From: Ancylostoma caninum
Taxonomy: Eukaryota; Nematoda; Chromadorea; Rhabditida; Ancylostomatidae
Length of the DNA: 64,000 nt
NCBI GenBank assembly: GCA_037903475.1
Contig: JBAJFG010000235.1
Location: 1 to 64,000, forward strand
Direction: 5' to 3'
Shown here in pieces: positions 1 to 11,500 of the stretch (positions are counted from its first letter, which is position 1; every line of letters starts with the position of its first letter). The position numbers were made by a program, and so were the translations under genes. Below the pieces are notes generated by a model that saw only the letters and a list, made by a program, of their open reading frames with translations, searched no databases and was not told the DNA's origin.

Positions 1-504
1 GAATTATTAACTATATTAGTCTTCAGATTAATTTTTATTCGCATTCCCAAACAAGCATAGGCATTTTTAGAGAGCATTACGTGACGCATTATCCGCACGA
101 ATTGAAGGAATTAAAGGAGAGAAATCTTCAAGTTTGGAAAGCCCCAACGGCAGATTTCATAGGCGCGTACTTACGTATATCTGGTAAACTTTGACTATTC
201 GACATCTTTCTCTTTGTGAATGCTGACACTCAGTAATACAACACTCAAGAAAAATTCCAGCACGAATATTCAAAAGATGTTCTGCCCTCCACTTGATTAA
301 TATAATCTATCGAGGTAAAGGAGAAATTTTATGGACTATTGAATGGAAACATAGGAAACCTATGAATTTTGAAAGTGATGTGAATTCTTCTGAGTTGGAA
401 TTGGAAGTGAGAGTCATGGTTTTGTAAACCAAGCAACGACAATGATAACGAATTCCTTCCGGGTGCCAAGTGGTGTGACGTCACCAAGAAACACACTTTC
501 CGTC

Positions 505-1258
505 CGGTCACCCGCGGAAGTTCCAAACAAGCTCTGCGGAAGTTCCGAAATTGAACAAGAGTGACGCAATTCGCGCATTATGGAGTCAAGCACAACTCAA
601 GCAACAAGGCAAAATCAACCAACATGGAGTGCTGAACACCTCCACGCGTCCCGATACCAAAAAGCGTAGGATTATGAATCGCACCTAAAGTTGTTCCACC
701 GCGCAGCTCTCATTACACCACTTATGTAGTGGTTTCGTTTTCTGAAGATGAGTCGCAAACAGGCTGGCCCTCTGACTGTGCTTCGTATTTGCATCAGGCT
801 TAAACTTCAATGATAAATGGAAAAACTCCTTTTTGGTAATAATCTGTCAAATTTTCAGCATTTATGTGATCAATCCCAAACATACATCTATCTGACACGA
901 GCTTTACCTGAAATTCGACATTATAGATGTCATTATAGTGGCATTCCGAAGTAAATTTCGAGGGAAAAATAGCGGAAAATTTTCGCATTCTATCACGGCT
1001 CCATATATGGCTAGCTGAACTCGAGCAAGAACATACCACTACAAAATTGGACGAAAAAATGCCATTTGATATTATAGTTTCCGTTCTACCTGTCTCAAAC
1101 CTCCGCGGAAGTTCCGAAGCTACTTTTTTCTCTGCGTCTCCATTCGGAACTTCAGACGGAACTTGCGCGGAACTTCCGAAAAAAATCGACGAGTGACGTC
1201 ATATTTCCGCGGAAGTTCCGAAAATCGGCAAGCTCCGCAGAAGTTCCGGAAGTTTGTC
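505..1258. repeat. Clusters of palindromic GCGGAAGTTCCG motifs
   Basis: Copies of a short near-palindrome, (C)GCGGAAGTTCCGAA, occur at about 511-523 and 530-545 and then densely at 1103-1258, in both orientations and with point variants such as GCGGAACTTCCGAA. Between the clusters (560-1100) I see no gene. The arrangement resembles the GGAAGGACCGCAG cluster at 17.76-18.28 kb in style but not in sequence. Function unknown; it could be the remains of foldback ends or a multi-site protein-binding region. Confidence 0.6.
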
Positions 1259-2125
1259 TGGGTTTTTATTCTAGCAAATTCATCAATACATACGTAGGAA
1301 GACATACTATAGCGGAGTACAGTTGGAATAAGTTCCTAATTCAGGAGAATGAAGAAAAGGGAGAAAGATTGTTCTCCAAGGACAACAACGATTTTCATTT
1401 TATAGTGGGAGTATTTGTAAGCAACAAGCTGTGATTTGGTAGGGCGCTTTTTCGCTGCTTCGAGAACAGCTACCTGCGCTGGGAAAGGAAAATATTGAAA
1501 TACAACAATGGTTGGAGCGAAATCGAGGCGGTAGCAATAGCATAATAAAAACGATTCCAGCAACAGCAATTCCATGGTGATTGAGCGGACCACCGTACCG
1601 CTATAGCAACGAGTTTTAGTTTTCCAGCAGAACACCAATGACGCTGAGGAATAAGTGTTTTTTTTTCAATGGCCATTCATGGAACATTGATCTAAAATGT
1701 ACCTTTCACTATGTTTAGAGCCTCTAATAAAGCCCTACACGCTCATCAGAGAATCTGTGGCACAGAATGAAAAGTTAACTTACGCAATGTTCATTACTAT
1801 ATCAACATAATGTTCAAATGAAATCATAATAAGACCCTAAATAGAACAATTCCTGTCATCCATGTCATGAACAAAAGTCGCCATTGTGTTGGATAAGTCT
1901 GCCGTACGACTGCAGTGTAACCGAATAGATTAATCCGTAATCCGTTGAATCGGGCTCAGATTTTCACAGAAATCGTACCAGTACAGGCAAAAACAAGCAC
2001 TAAGTAGGCCATTCCATAGGTTAAAAACGCTTCATATGTAGACCAAATACTATATAAGAAAATTCGTCGCTGATAATTGGAATTTTGTTTCTGATTCCTT
2101 TCAAAGTGCACATGATACCATCATA
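1259..2125. other. Intergenic stretch, no supported gene
   Basis: Overlapping minus-strand open frames around 1336-1676 lie in three competing registers and match nothing I know. No splice-bounded exon series, RNA gene or repeat was recognised here. Confidence 0.4.
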
Positions 2126-2370
2126 GGGGGAAGGGAGGGGCGTGGGGAAAAAAATCTCCGGGGTCTCTGCCGCTTTGGGGACCCAAATGGAAAATGGAAT
2201 TAGTAAAAATATTCTACATAATAATGAATAATTGATAAAAATATTCAAAAATAATAGTAATGTTAAGAGACAAACAATTAAGATAAACTAATGCAAGATT
2301 TTTATTTGTATTGTAAAGTAATTACAAAAACTTGGCGACCCATTCCATCTTCCCCTTGCGTTCGCCACTG
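2126..2370. mobile_element. hAT-like MITE, truncated at one end
   Basis: The right end at 2354-2370 reads, in reverse complement, CAGTGGCGAACGCAAGGG, the CAGTGGCG type of end common in animal hAT elements. The body is G-rich at the left, contains GGGGACCCAAATGG and then an AT-rich core. The same order of segments appears in the complete copy at 13727-13965, read in reverse complement. The left terminal repeat is missing here, so this is a truncated, non-autonomous copy with no transposase. Confidence 0.65.
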
Positions 2371-4900
2371 CTTCATGGCTATATACAGTAGCGACCAAAA
2401 AGATTGCAACTTTTGGTTTACCGTCTATGACTTCTTTCAAAGCAGAGCGTGGAGATTTAAATTTTTATAGGAGCTCCAGGTACTCATGAAAGATGGAGAG
2501 AAGTTAGAAGCTCCTCATCGCACCGACCTCGTTTTTTTGAGAATTTTTTTTCGCAAAGGTCGACATCTGTGATTTGGCACCGATCCTACCACGAACTGGT
2601 TACTTGAAGCAAAATCAGCCAGCATACGTGCTAGAAAATATGAACGTGCTGACTAGTTGACATCTGCGAAGACTATGTGAGGTTAGTTCATCAGTGATCC
2701 TCGACTGATGTTCCTTTCACTCTGGTTTCCTCTATCAGCTCTGTGCAAAGGAAAGGTATGATGCTGACAATTCTTCAAGTCGGTTGGAGGTGTTCGGATC
2801 CAATGGTGTTCGTTGATATCTCGGCATCCCGAAATATTTCAGGTGGTTGCAATACAGATAATTGTGTACGTCACGGAAAATAAGCTTTGGAATTTTTTAT
2901 TTCTCGTGGAGGAAGGTATCCTAACGATCCCATGGAAGAATGAAAACCTGTTTTTTGGGAAGGCTCCAAGTTGTCGCAGAAATCTTGAATGCGCTCGAGT
3001 GCAGAACGAATTGTTCCACCAATCGAGCATACATTTGTAGCCGAATCTCATGGGCCTCTCTTAAGATCTAACCGCTAACGCAGCTGTCGTTGTTCAAGCA
3101 AAGTTGACTGTCCTTCATATGTTTCGGAATTGCGGTACCTAAGGCCTATGGCTTATTCCACAGAGATGCTGTCGTCGCCGTTCACACCGAACAATTTTTT
3201 TATACAACTGCTTCTATGCCAGCACCCTATCCAACACAAATTGTGCGACATTTTCAATCATTTTTTTTTCACAGTGAAAGTGTCGCCGTGATGTATGCGA
3301 TAGGCCTAATAAGTAGCAAAACGTGCATATTGACCTATTAGGTTGATCCTAAATTGCAAAATATCTATGTCAGTGGAGGTGGTAAAGACAACTCATAAAA
3401 TTGGGACTTGCTACGATATGTCGAGAAGTAAGTTTTTGACGTCTAGATGTGCCGCACTACATGCTGTGCGTCTGCACTTTGTTCATTTTATGCTGTTCCG
3501 ATCAGCCCACAGAGCTTATTCTGATGTACGGACAACCCGGAAAATTGTGTGAGAAGATCGTCGTCAGGACATTTAAGCCACATTAGGAGCATAGAGGGGG
3601 TTAAATCTGGACATATGGTAAGACATGTTCGCCCTAAACATGGGCGTCAAACTAATTTCATAATGCATCATCTTATTGTGTAATCTGAATCAATATCGAT
3701 CGGTCGATGTTATTATTGTGTTATGGACCTTAGATGTGATATAAGCGTTATCACTCAACACTTCCAACAAACGTGAGCTTCTGCCCCAGTTTTGCTAGTA
3801 AGCCTTCTAGAGCGGATGGTCACGCAGAAATTTTCAACAGATGAAGTGAGTAGCGTGACTCTCTAATGTGTTCTGCAGTGATACTTCCTCACATGTTTCA
3901 AACAGATTGGGGCAGTCGTGCTTTAAAAATACCGCGTTGCTTCGGTGCATATGTGAATGTAGAACGAAACGTCGCAAGATCACTGTTCATCGCCAATCAA
4001 ACTGTAATATTACATAAATCGGCCTGTCATCTGACTCACGGCGGACATCCAGGTTTATTTTGAGCTCGCATCGCTTACCTGTAACACTTGACCCACTACC
4101 GCTTTTCTCTGAAACATACCCATAGCCTTTTACCTTGCCATTCTCACCATCATGAATTACCAATCGAGAAGGAGAGTGATCTCGTCATGCTTTCACATGT
4201 TTAAAACAATCGAGCTACAGCAGAGAATGTAACAAATGCAAATTCTTGATGCTTTTTTTTCTTCAAAAGGTCACTGATTTTCAGTGAGATGTCAACAACT
4301 TTCGGTTGACTGTATAAGTGAGCACAAGAAAACGGATGAGCACCGGATTAGCTCGCTTGTCACTGAAAAACTATATTTATAGTTCATCGGAGTCCGATAT
4401 GGTCGGATAAGAAAAGATACATATTGATCTTCGTAATCCGAGGATTGATATGTACATGTACTTTCGTAATCCAACAGGATCGGACAGTGGACTATAAAGT
4501 GGACTATAAATGTAGATAACCTAAAAATCGAGACTGAAACAAGATGAAATTGGTTTTTGGCAGAAGTATTACAATTGGCTTTTGAGATTATCCCCAGACT
4601 TCGCCAGCAATCGTGGCGATCGCCACTACAAGCGGCTGTCGTTGCGATCGCCACGACCGCCGGCGTCACATCGATAAAGTAAATGAGAAGACCCCACTCA
4701 GACAATTTTGGCGGCAAATCTCGTTCCAATGGCCAGCGAATCCCCGACGAAACCTTTGAACGAGAACCAATACCACGCAAACAGCGGGCGAAACCACGCA
4801 TGTTGCGGGACAAACGCGCCGTCGGGTGAATCGCGGGCTAAACGCAGAATCATTCGGGCTGATGCACGACGGTCGCGGTTCAGCGCTATGCTCAGAACCT
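2371..4900. other. Intergenic stretch, no supported gene
   Basis: No exon series could be assembled. Plus-strand open frames at 2813-3040, 3343-3552 and 3866-4063 and the 173-codon minus-strand frame at 4292-4813 resemble no family. A perfect palindrome GTGGCGATCGCCAC lies at 4613-4626, with a second GCGATCGCCAC about 20 bases further on. Confidence 0.4.
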
Positions 4901-4904
4901 CTGC

Positions 4905-6320
4905 AACAACTATTTATCCAGCTTTTGAGAAACTAGTTTCAGATCGCATCTGAAACTAGTTTTTCGAAAGCTGATAGAATACTATTTTTTGGCACTTCCT
5001 TGCTAAATAGTTGCAAATGAAAAGCTTGCGAAATAGTTGTTTTGACCTCTTCCTTGCCAAATAGTTGTAAAGTGAAAGGCTGGTTAATTAGTTGTTCTGA
5101 CCAACCACTTCCTTGATAAGTAGTTGCAAAATGAAAAGCTAGTGAAATAGTTGTTCTCCGAAGTCAACCCGTTAGAACAGGAACGTTTTGTGGATCACAC
5201 TCATTCAGAATACAAAAACTTTATTGGTGGCATTCATAAACGTCTCCAAACTGTGTGGCGCAACCCAGCCACAGATCTAATTGTAGGAACAACTCGTGTC
5301 AGAGGACTGCTTCTGTAGTACTCATAGTTTATTGTGATTGGGCAATCTTCGGCTACTGCTCAGATTAGTTCATCACCTTTCGCAGTCGTACTTCACTCAG
5401 CCAAGTTTCGAAATTGTCCAGACAGGCTGCAAACTTCGGAAATCGTTTCTACATTAGATTAGAGTTTAGATGCCCCAACAGGGACTCTGATAACTGTGCA
5501 GCGCGAACGCAACCGGACAACGTAGTGTGTCTAGTGAAAACCCTAGCAGCACTTTCTTCCAGATGCTGCCATCCTGTCCTTGCTGCAAAATTTTTTTCTT
5601 TAAAGCAGCAACTGAGGGGAAGGTGGCAGCAGCTGCGAGGAGATGCTGCTAGGGTTTCTACTTGTCGCACTACGCTCTTTAACCGATCTACATATAGTAG
5701 TCATGACTAATTTGCAAATCTCCCTTGAAAGGTCTTGAACAGAGCACTGCCAGTGAATTGGTGCATAGGTAAGAGTAAGTACATTCTGAAAACTTAACTT
5801 AAAGAGCTATCCTATCTTTTCGAGAGTTCTAGGATTTAGCTTTTCCAGACCTTTGTTTTCGCTAATACTATATGTTGTTTCACTAGCAACTAATTGAGTG
5901 GACTGAACTATTTGAATACCTGTTTTGAGGCGATTCAAAAAATGGAGACAAAGTCTGAAAACATATGTATAACTCACGCTTTGTATGAAAGCGAAGTAAC
6001 CGCCGCTCTTCATTGTATGGGACCGTCAAAATACCCTACCGCATACCAAGGATTCTTTCATTTCTGCGTGATAGCCGCAGAGTATCAGCGCAAAGCTAGT
6101 AAAGTAGTTGTTTTTGGAGAAAGCTGGTGAAATAGTTGTTTTGAATTCCTAGTAAAATAGTTGCAAAATGAAAAGCTGGTCGGCAACTATTTTTTCCAGG
6201 CTGGTGATGACGTCATACTGGTTTGCAAGCTGTTTTTAGCAAAAGTTTGCAAACTACTTTATTTGAGCTTGTTTGCAAGTTGTTTTTGAGAAATCTTTGT
6301 TTGCAATTTGCTCCAGGGGT
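4905..6320. repeat. AAATAGTTG minisatellite-like repeats flanking a 0.9-kb core
   Basis: Three diverged tandem units of about 56-60 bp (CTTCCTTGCTAAATAGTTGC, then TGAAAAGCT and GAAATAGTTGTT) start near 4995, 5051 and 5111. Related units recur at 6095-6215. At 4905-4970 the motif appears inverted (CAACAACTATTTATCCAGC) next to an inverted pair of GAAACTAGTTT, and at 6225-6320 GTTTGCAAGYTGTTTTT repeats follow. The layout suggests subterminal repeats of an old DNA element, into which the hairpin at 5521-5674 may have inserted. No coding content recognised. Confidence 0.5.
5521..5674. mobile_element. Small hairpin MITE with CCCTAGCAGC ends
   Basis: The left arm CGTAGTGTGTC...AAAACCCTAGCAGC is mirrored by GCTGCTAGGGTTT...GCACTACG at the right, enclosing about 90 bp. 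The 5' flank with ACTGTGCAGCRCGAACGCA is repeated at 28165-28250, and the AGCAGCATCTCCTCCC...GTTGCTGC core is repeated at 17450-17540. So at least three dispersed relatives exist in this window. No coding capacity. Confidence 0.6.
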
Positions 6321-6513
6321 TCTGAGTGTGAACATTGTCGGGCATCGGCCCGCTTTTTGCGGCCGCAGACCAATGGCACAAATGTCCAAAAAGCGGCCTG
6401 AACGACTACATATTTCGGCTCAATAAGGAACTGGCCCGGTCGGAATGGTTGGTTGGTGATAGTACCGACGTGATAAAGGATGAAGGCAACATCGGGATGG
6501 AAGAGATCAGCAG

Positions 6514-6592
6514 CATGGATGACCTAGTGGATAAAGCAACGAACTCTTAACAAGTCAGATCATGCACAGGTTGGTTCGAATCCCATCGATGG
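6514..6592 (+). tRNA. tRNA-like sequence (tRNA-derived repeat or pseudogene)
   Basis: An A-box-like stretch CCTAGTGGATAAAGC is followed at normal tRNA spacing by a B-box-like GGTTCGAATCCC. A CTCTTAA stretch sits where an anticodon loop would be, and the ends ...CATGGAT and ATCGATG can pair 6 of 7. D and anticodon stems are poor, so a functional tRNA is unlikely; a tRNA-derived SINE head or a pseudogene fits better. A plus-strand open frame overlaps it, so chance similarity is not excluded. Confidence 0.35.
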
Positions 6593-8521
6593 TAGAAAGA
6601 GGCTGGCACTATGTAAACATGGATACGCCTTGCAAACAACAATCTTCTCGTATTTCTGATGAGAATTTGCGTATTTATGTTGTCTTCATGTTCCGGTGAA
6701 TCGTTTTCAATTCACAATGGCTTCAAACTCAAATTCGGGCACATCCGTGTGAGACTGTGCGCAAGCAGTGACCAAGCTGCCAGAGGTTGTCTCGGTACAG
6801 GTGTCCAATAGACAGGTAATTGTGGAGAATGATGCCTTGTGCGATGGATTAAGAGCAGTAGCTCCTGATGGTTTGCGGGCTCATGGCGGCCTGAACGCGT
6901 TCAGTACTCGGGCGGATAGAAATGCAAGCCCTGTTTTCAGCAGCCGCATAGCGGCCTGAACGCGGCTACTTCTCGGGCAAAAACACCCAAACGCTCGTTC
7001 CTACCCTCGCGCTCCGCTCGTTCGGAACGGGATTTGCCTCCGAAATTGTCTAAGCAGATGTCAGAAGGATGATAATAAATGAGGCGTGGCGATCGATAGG
7101 TATCGTTTCCACTATCGCCATCACTCACATCGCCATTTTATTTTGGGCACATCTCCGATGGTACGGGCGATGACAGCGGCAGTTCATTTGGCAGCGATCC
7201 ATGGCGATGTAAATTGGCAATGGATACGCATCATTCCCACGATCCCTATCTCTTATATCGCCGGCTGATTCTTATTCATTTTGAATTAGCGCAGTCTGGG
7301 GATACTCTGAGCGTGCACATGGCACAACACGCATTCCTGATACACATTTCCGCTATGATTATGCCTATTCATGTCTCTTCTTCACAATTCTTTGTATTAA
7401 TTAGCTTTGCATGTGTGTGAATGTATCTATGCCCGAAAAGCAGCACTTTCGTCAAAAACTGACTTCACGCGTCCGGTTCATCGAGTTGTTTGCGAAAAGA
7501 TTGCAAATTTTGATTTTTACCTTGATTCAAAGGTGTTTCGGTCCACTTTCAGTCATGTTCAGTCATGTTACGTTCTTTTAAAGGCAGTGTTTCACCTCAT
7601 GAAGGGTAACGAGATATCAACGGAATCTGGTCCTGCTCGACGAGCTGATTCCAACAATGTGCTGGTTATCTGAAAAAAAAAACGGTCAAAAACCCCTACT
7701 TTGAGGCCAAACTTGACATTGGAGCGAACGAGTTCCCTTGCTTGGGAGCTAGAAAAAAGCGGAGCTGCGAAGTTGAGATTGCCCATTAAAATGAACTTCT
7801 CAGCAGTAGCTATCGAATGAACAAACATTGTCTTGTTGGAAACATGCCGCACCCTCCGCAAACTTCAGCTACATAATGAATCCTCTCGGAATGCGCTGCT
7901 GAATACCGAAACGATCAAAACCTCAAAAATTTCTGTGTGCGCTGCCTTTGTGACTATGGGAAGAGTGCAGTGGAAAATTCCACTCGTCTTGAGGTGTCGG
8001 GTAATAGATAGATCGGCTCTCGCTAAAATAAAAGAGGGGTCCGTTGATGCATGAGAGGTGCGTCGGCACCCTGTGGTGGGAGAGATGCAGACAAACCGAT
8101 TCAGCTATGGAGAGGGGAGCACGGCGTCCCTCAGTGAGAACGATGCTGAGGAAGCAAGCCACAAATGGATGGGCAGTGCGCCGACGCCTATACATGGTGG
8201 GAAGGACAAAAGCCGACGGTTCAACAGCTGTGCGATGTGCGCTTTGGCACTGAGCATGAGGATTGCGAAAGAAAAAAAAATACTGATGCCTTAGGAGTGG
8301 TCGGTGCGTAATGGGGTACTTCCAGAGGTGAGGGGCGACGATATTCTGTAATGGGAGGAAATGCCACCAAATCGTAAGGTGAGTGAGGCCAGCCAGTGCA
8401 AACCGGATGTCCAGGCAGGCGAGCGCTTGATTCAAAAGGAATGACGAGGCCTGCAGATCCTTCCCGTTGCTTCCGCAAAAATAGACTGCTCTAAAGGAAG
8501 CTTTATATAGAGAAAAGTCGC
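6593..8521. other. Intergenic stretch upstream of the phosphatase gene; truncated TTAA-type repeat at 7578
   Basis: At 7578 TTAA is followed by AGGCAGTGTTTCACCTCATG, the left end of the repeat family whose longer copy lies at 57394-59977. The following 180 bases match the interior of that copy (for example CTGGTCCTGCTCGACGAGCT versus CTGGACCTACTCGACACGCT). No matching right end is seen. The long minus-strand frame at 7923-8435 (170 codons) resembles no protein family and has no splice context, so I do not call it. Confidence 0.5.
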
Positions 8522-11500
8522 ATGAGGATGTTATTGCAGATCAATTCAAAAACGAGTGAAAAATTAGGACAAGACGATGACGGCGATGATGATGACACCT
8601 TATCGGTAATGTTTTATGGCTACAGTCTATTTTGTATAATAAAGCATTTAGTTATTAGTTAAGGTGGACATTGACGACGTCGTACACGATGATCTTATCG
8701 CTGACTTGCTTATTCGACTGCTAACTTCTCCACTAATCGATGATCCTTACTGGACTAAACGCGAGAGTAACAAGTAGGATAACATTAGTATTGTCTGTAC
8801 TTGTTTCGTTAAAAATGAAAGACACCATAAAACATCACCAATAGGAGCATGGAAGCTCCAGCTTTCCTCAACTTCCACATCACCTATGAAGAAATTGTCC
8901 ATCTGTGCGCCATGGCTTCTAAATCTTTCCTCGAGCAGCCTGCACTTATCCAAATTGATAGGTGAGCCAAACATCAAGTTATCTTCAGATCATCTCTCTT
9001 ATACTTAAAGTTGACGACTAGAACAAAAACTCAAAAACAGTTTTAAAAAAAGACTGTGATTGGCAGTGTGATACAGTAGTTTTTCGCAAAACTAGACTCA
9101 GAAAAATCAACGGTAATGATTGTTGTGATGTTCTGACGTTAGTCTTTTCCGCAACCATGTATTACGTTCGTGCAAAAGTTTTGTCGGTTTTTCTTCGTCT
9201 TCATTATTTTTCTCACAATTTCAAACTATATCCTTGGAAATCGGTACAATACCTAAGACCAGTAGTGACCCAATTTTATTTTATGAGCACTTCTTAGCGT
9301 ATCTCGCAAAGGACTCGGAAGGCTGCGAAGCGAAGAACTGGGAGACTGTCATTTTCATGTCATAATATTTGGCGGTTTTTTCTTGCGAAATGAGAGCTTC
9401 TGTAATTGGGAGAAGTGGCATGCATACGAAAAATCCCTTGAGAATATGAAGGGTGCTGAAACTGTCTGCTAGTCAGCAATTTTATTGAAATTTAACGTAG
9501 GTCCTGGAAACGATTTTTGGCCGATTTTGGATCATGGCAGTCAGCGTTTGGGTATCTCGCGCTTCTTCTTCCAGGCCTTCAACGACTTTCTAGGCCACAT
9601 CGCTGCAATAGATAATGGTTAGTATGTTGCTTTGTAGTAGTAGCACGGAATGGATAGTCGAGCGAGAATTTCAGAAAAAAAAAACAAGGAAAACGTGCTC
9701 AAAAAGTGCTCATCTGCATGTAACCAAAAAAAAAAATAGGTTAATCCCGAGCTCTGCATTTGAATCGATAGTGAACTCTAGACAAAATGCAAAGAAGATG
9801 TTCGTTAAATTGTTTATGGTTCTAATCGGAAACCACTTGCAAAAACGGATAGTGAAAACGCGGTGTCTGGACATTTTTTCGGTGTTTCTTAGCTCTTTGC
9901 TGCAATGGACACATTTTAAACGATGACCAAAAAGAGCAGTATTCGATCCTCAAGGGTATTACATTTCCATCTGTACTCAATCACTGTATTTTAAAATAGA
10001 ACCGACAAAACTTCTGCGCCAACCTAATGTACGGTTCTGAACACAGGCATAGGAAAGCGAACACTGAGGTAACCATGAGGCCAGACACTCCAGCTTGTGT
10101 GATACATTGGAGACACAGCTCGTTTATTAATTGTTTATTTTAGTGATGACCTCCCTCTGCACATTGTCGCTGACCTGCACGGTAACTTACCACAGGTCTT
10201 ACGCGTGTTCAAATACTGCGGCATACCCCAAAAAGATTCATTTCTTTTTCTTGGTGATTACGTGGACAGAGGCGTTCAGGTAAACACCACACCAGTTTCG
10301 TCTCAACGGTTGAGGATATGATTCCCCATATGGACTCACTTTCTCATTTCAGGGTATTGAAGTGATAACCCTACTGTTTTGTCTAAAAATCCGATATCCA
10401 TATCAGGTGAGCAAGAGTAGGGAACAGAAAATTGCTGCCGTTTCAAGGCATGTGAGCTATAGAGTGGACATATGTAGCTTCGCTTCATTTGCGCTTGAAA
10501 ATCCTTAGAGTGGTTAACTTTTTTCCAAACTCTAGAGGACTCTTTCAACCCCCTACGATTGCAGGGGAGACCTATGATCAGATTACCATCTGTCACATAT
10601 AAGCAAAAAATTCCAGGTATACCTCTTACGAGGAAATCATGAGGATGCAAACACAACATTGAATTACGGCTTTTTTGACGAATGTATCACAAGATGGCCT
10701 TCAAATGGGAAAAGTGCTAAAGGTGGTGACAAGGTGTGAGCATCGACAAGTCACTCATCATAACTTCCTAGACCGTCCTCATACCGAGTCTTTTTTTTCG
10801 ATCTGGCGACATTTCTTGGAAGCGTTCAATTGCATGCCCGTAGCAGCTATCATTGCTGGAAAGATTTTCTGCGCACACGGAGGGATATCACCATTCATTG
10901 ACAAGCTCGAAGACATCAACAAGGTATGAGAGACCACATTTTCATGGTGGGAGTGACAACATTTTCACAAATAAAAGTTGCCTTTGTGTAGATAAAACGC
11001 CCATCGGTTGTCCCTGCATATGGGATAGGATGCGATCTTCTATGGTCCGACCCTTCGCCACAAAGGGATGGATGGGTGCTGAGTCACCGAGGTCTGTCGT
11101 TTACCATACAATGAACGGAGGGAGCCATCCTCCCATCTATGGATGGAAGCAGATCTCCCATTTATGGTTTTGAGAACGAGATAGAGCGATACGTTATTTG
11201 TGCATATATGTGTGCGGGTGTGTACTGTACATACGCATAGTGTGCGTGTTTATGCAAGAATTCTCGTGTATAAATAAGGCCTGATAATGAGCAAATTACA
11301 GCTTACTCAACGCTCACTGAAAATTCCGCTCATCTCCCATCATAGGCCTCATAACTCTCATGAGCTTACACCATCAAAATTGTTTCGTGACTCCTTCTTG
11401 CTCACAAATTCAGAAGGTGGTAAGCAAATCTAATGAAAAGATTCAATGAATGGATAGTGGGATGAACAATGGAGTCCTGGTAGGAGAGAAACATAAATAT

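Noticed and set aside
4292..4813. 173-codon minus-strand open frame
   Set aside because: No family resemblance, no splice signals, and an overlapping plus-strand frame is equally plausible; treated as chance.
7923..8435. 170-codon minus-strand open frame just upstream of the phosphatase gene
   Set aside because: Composition is His/Ser/Arg-rich without domain pattern, and overlapping plus-strand frames are also open.
10336..10659. 107-codon minus-strand frame over phosphatase exons
   Set aside because: Shadow of the phosphatase gene on the other strand.
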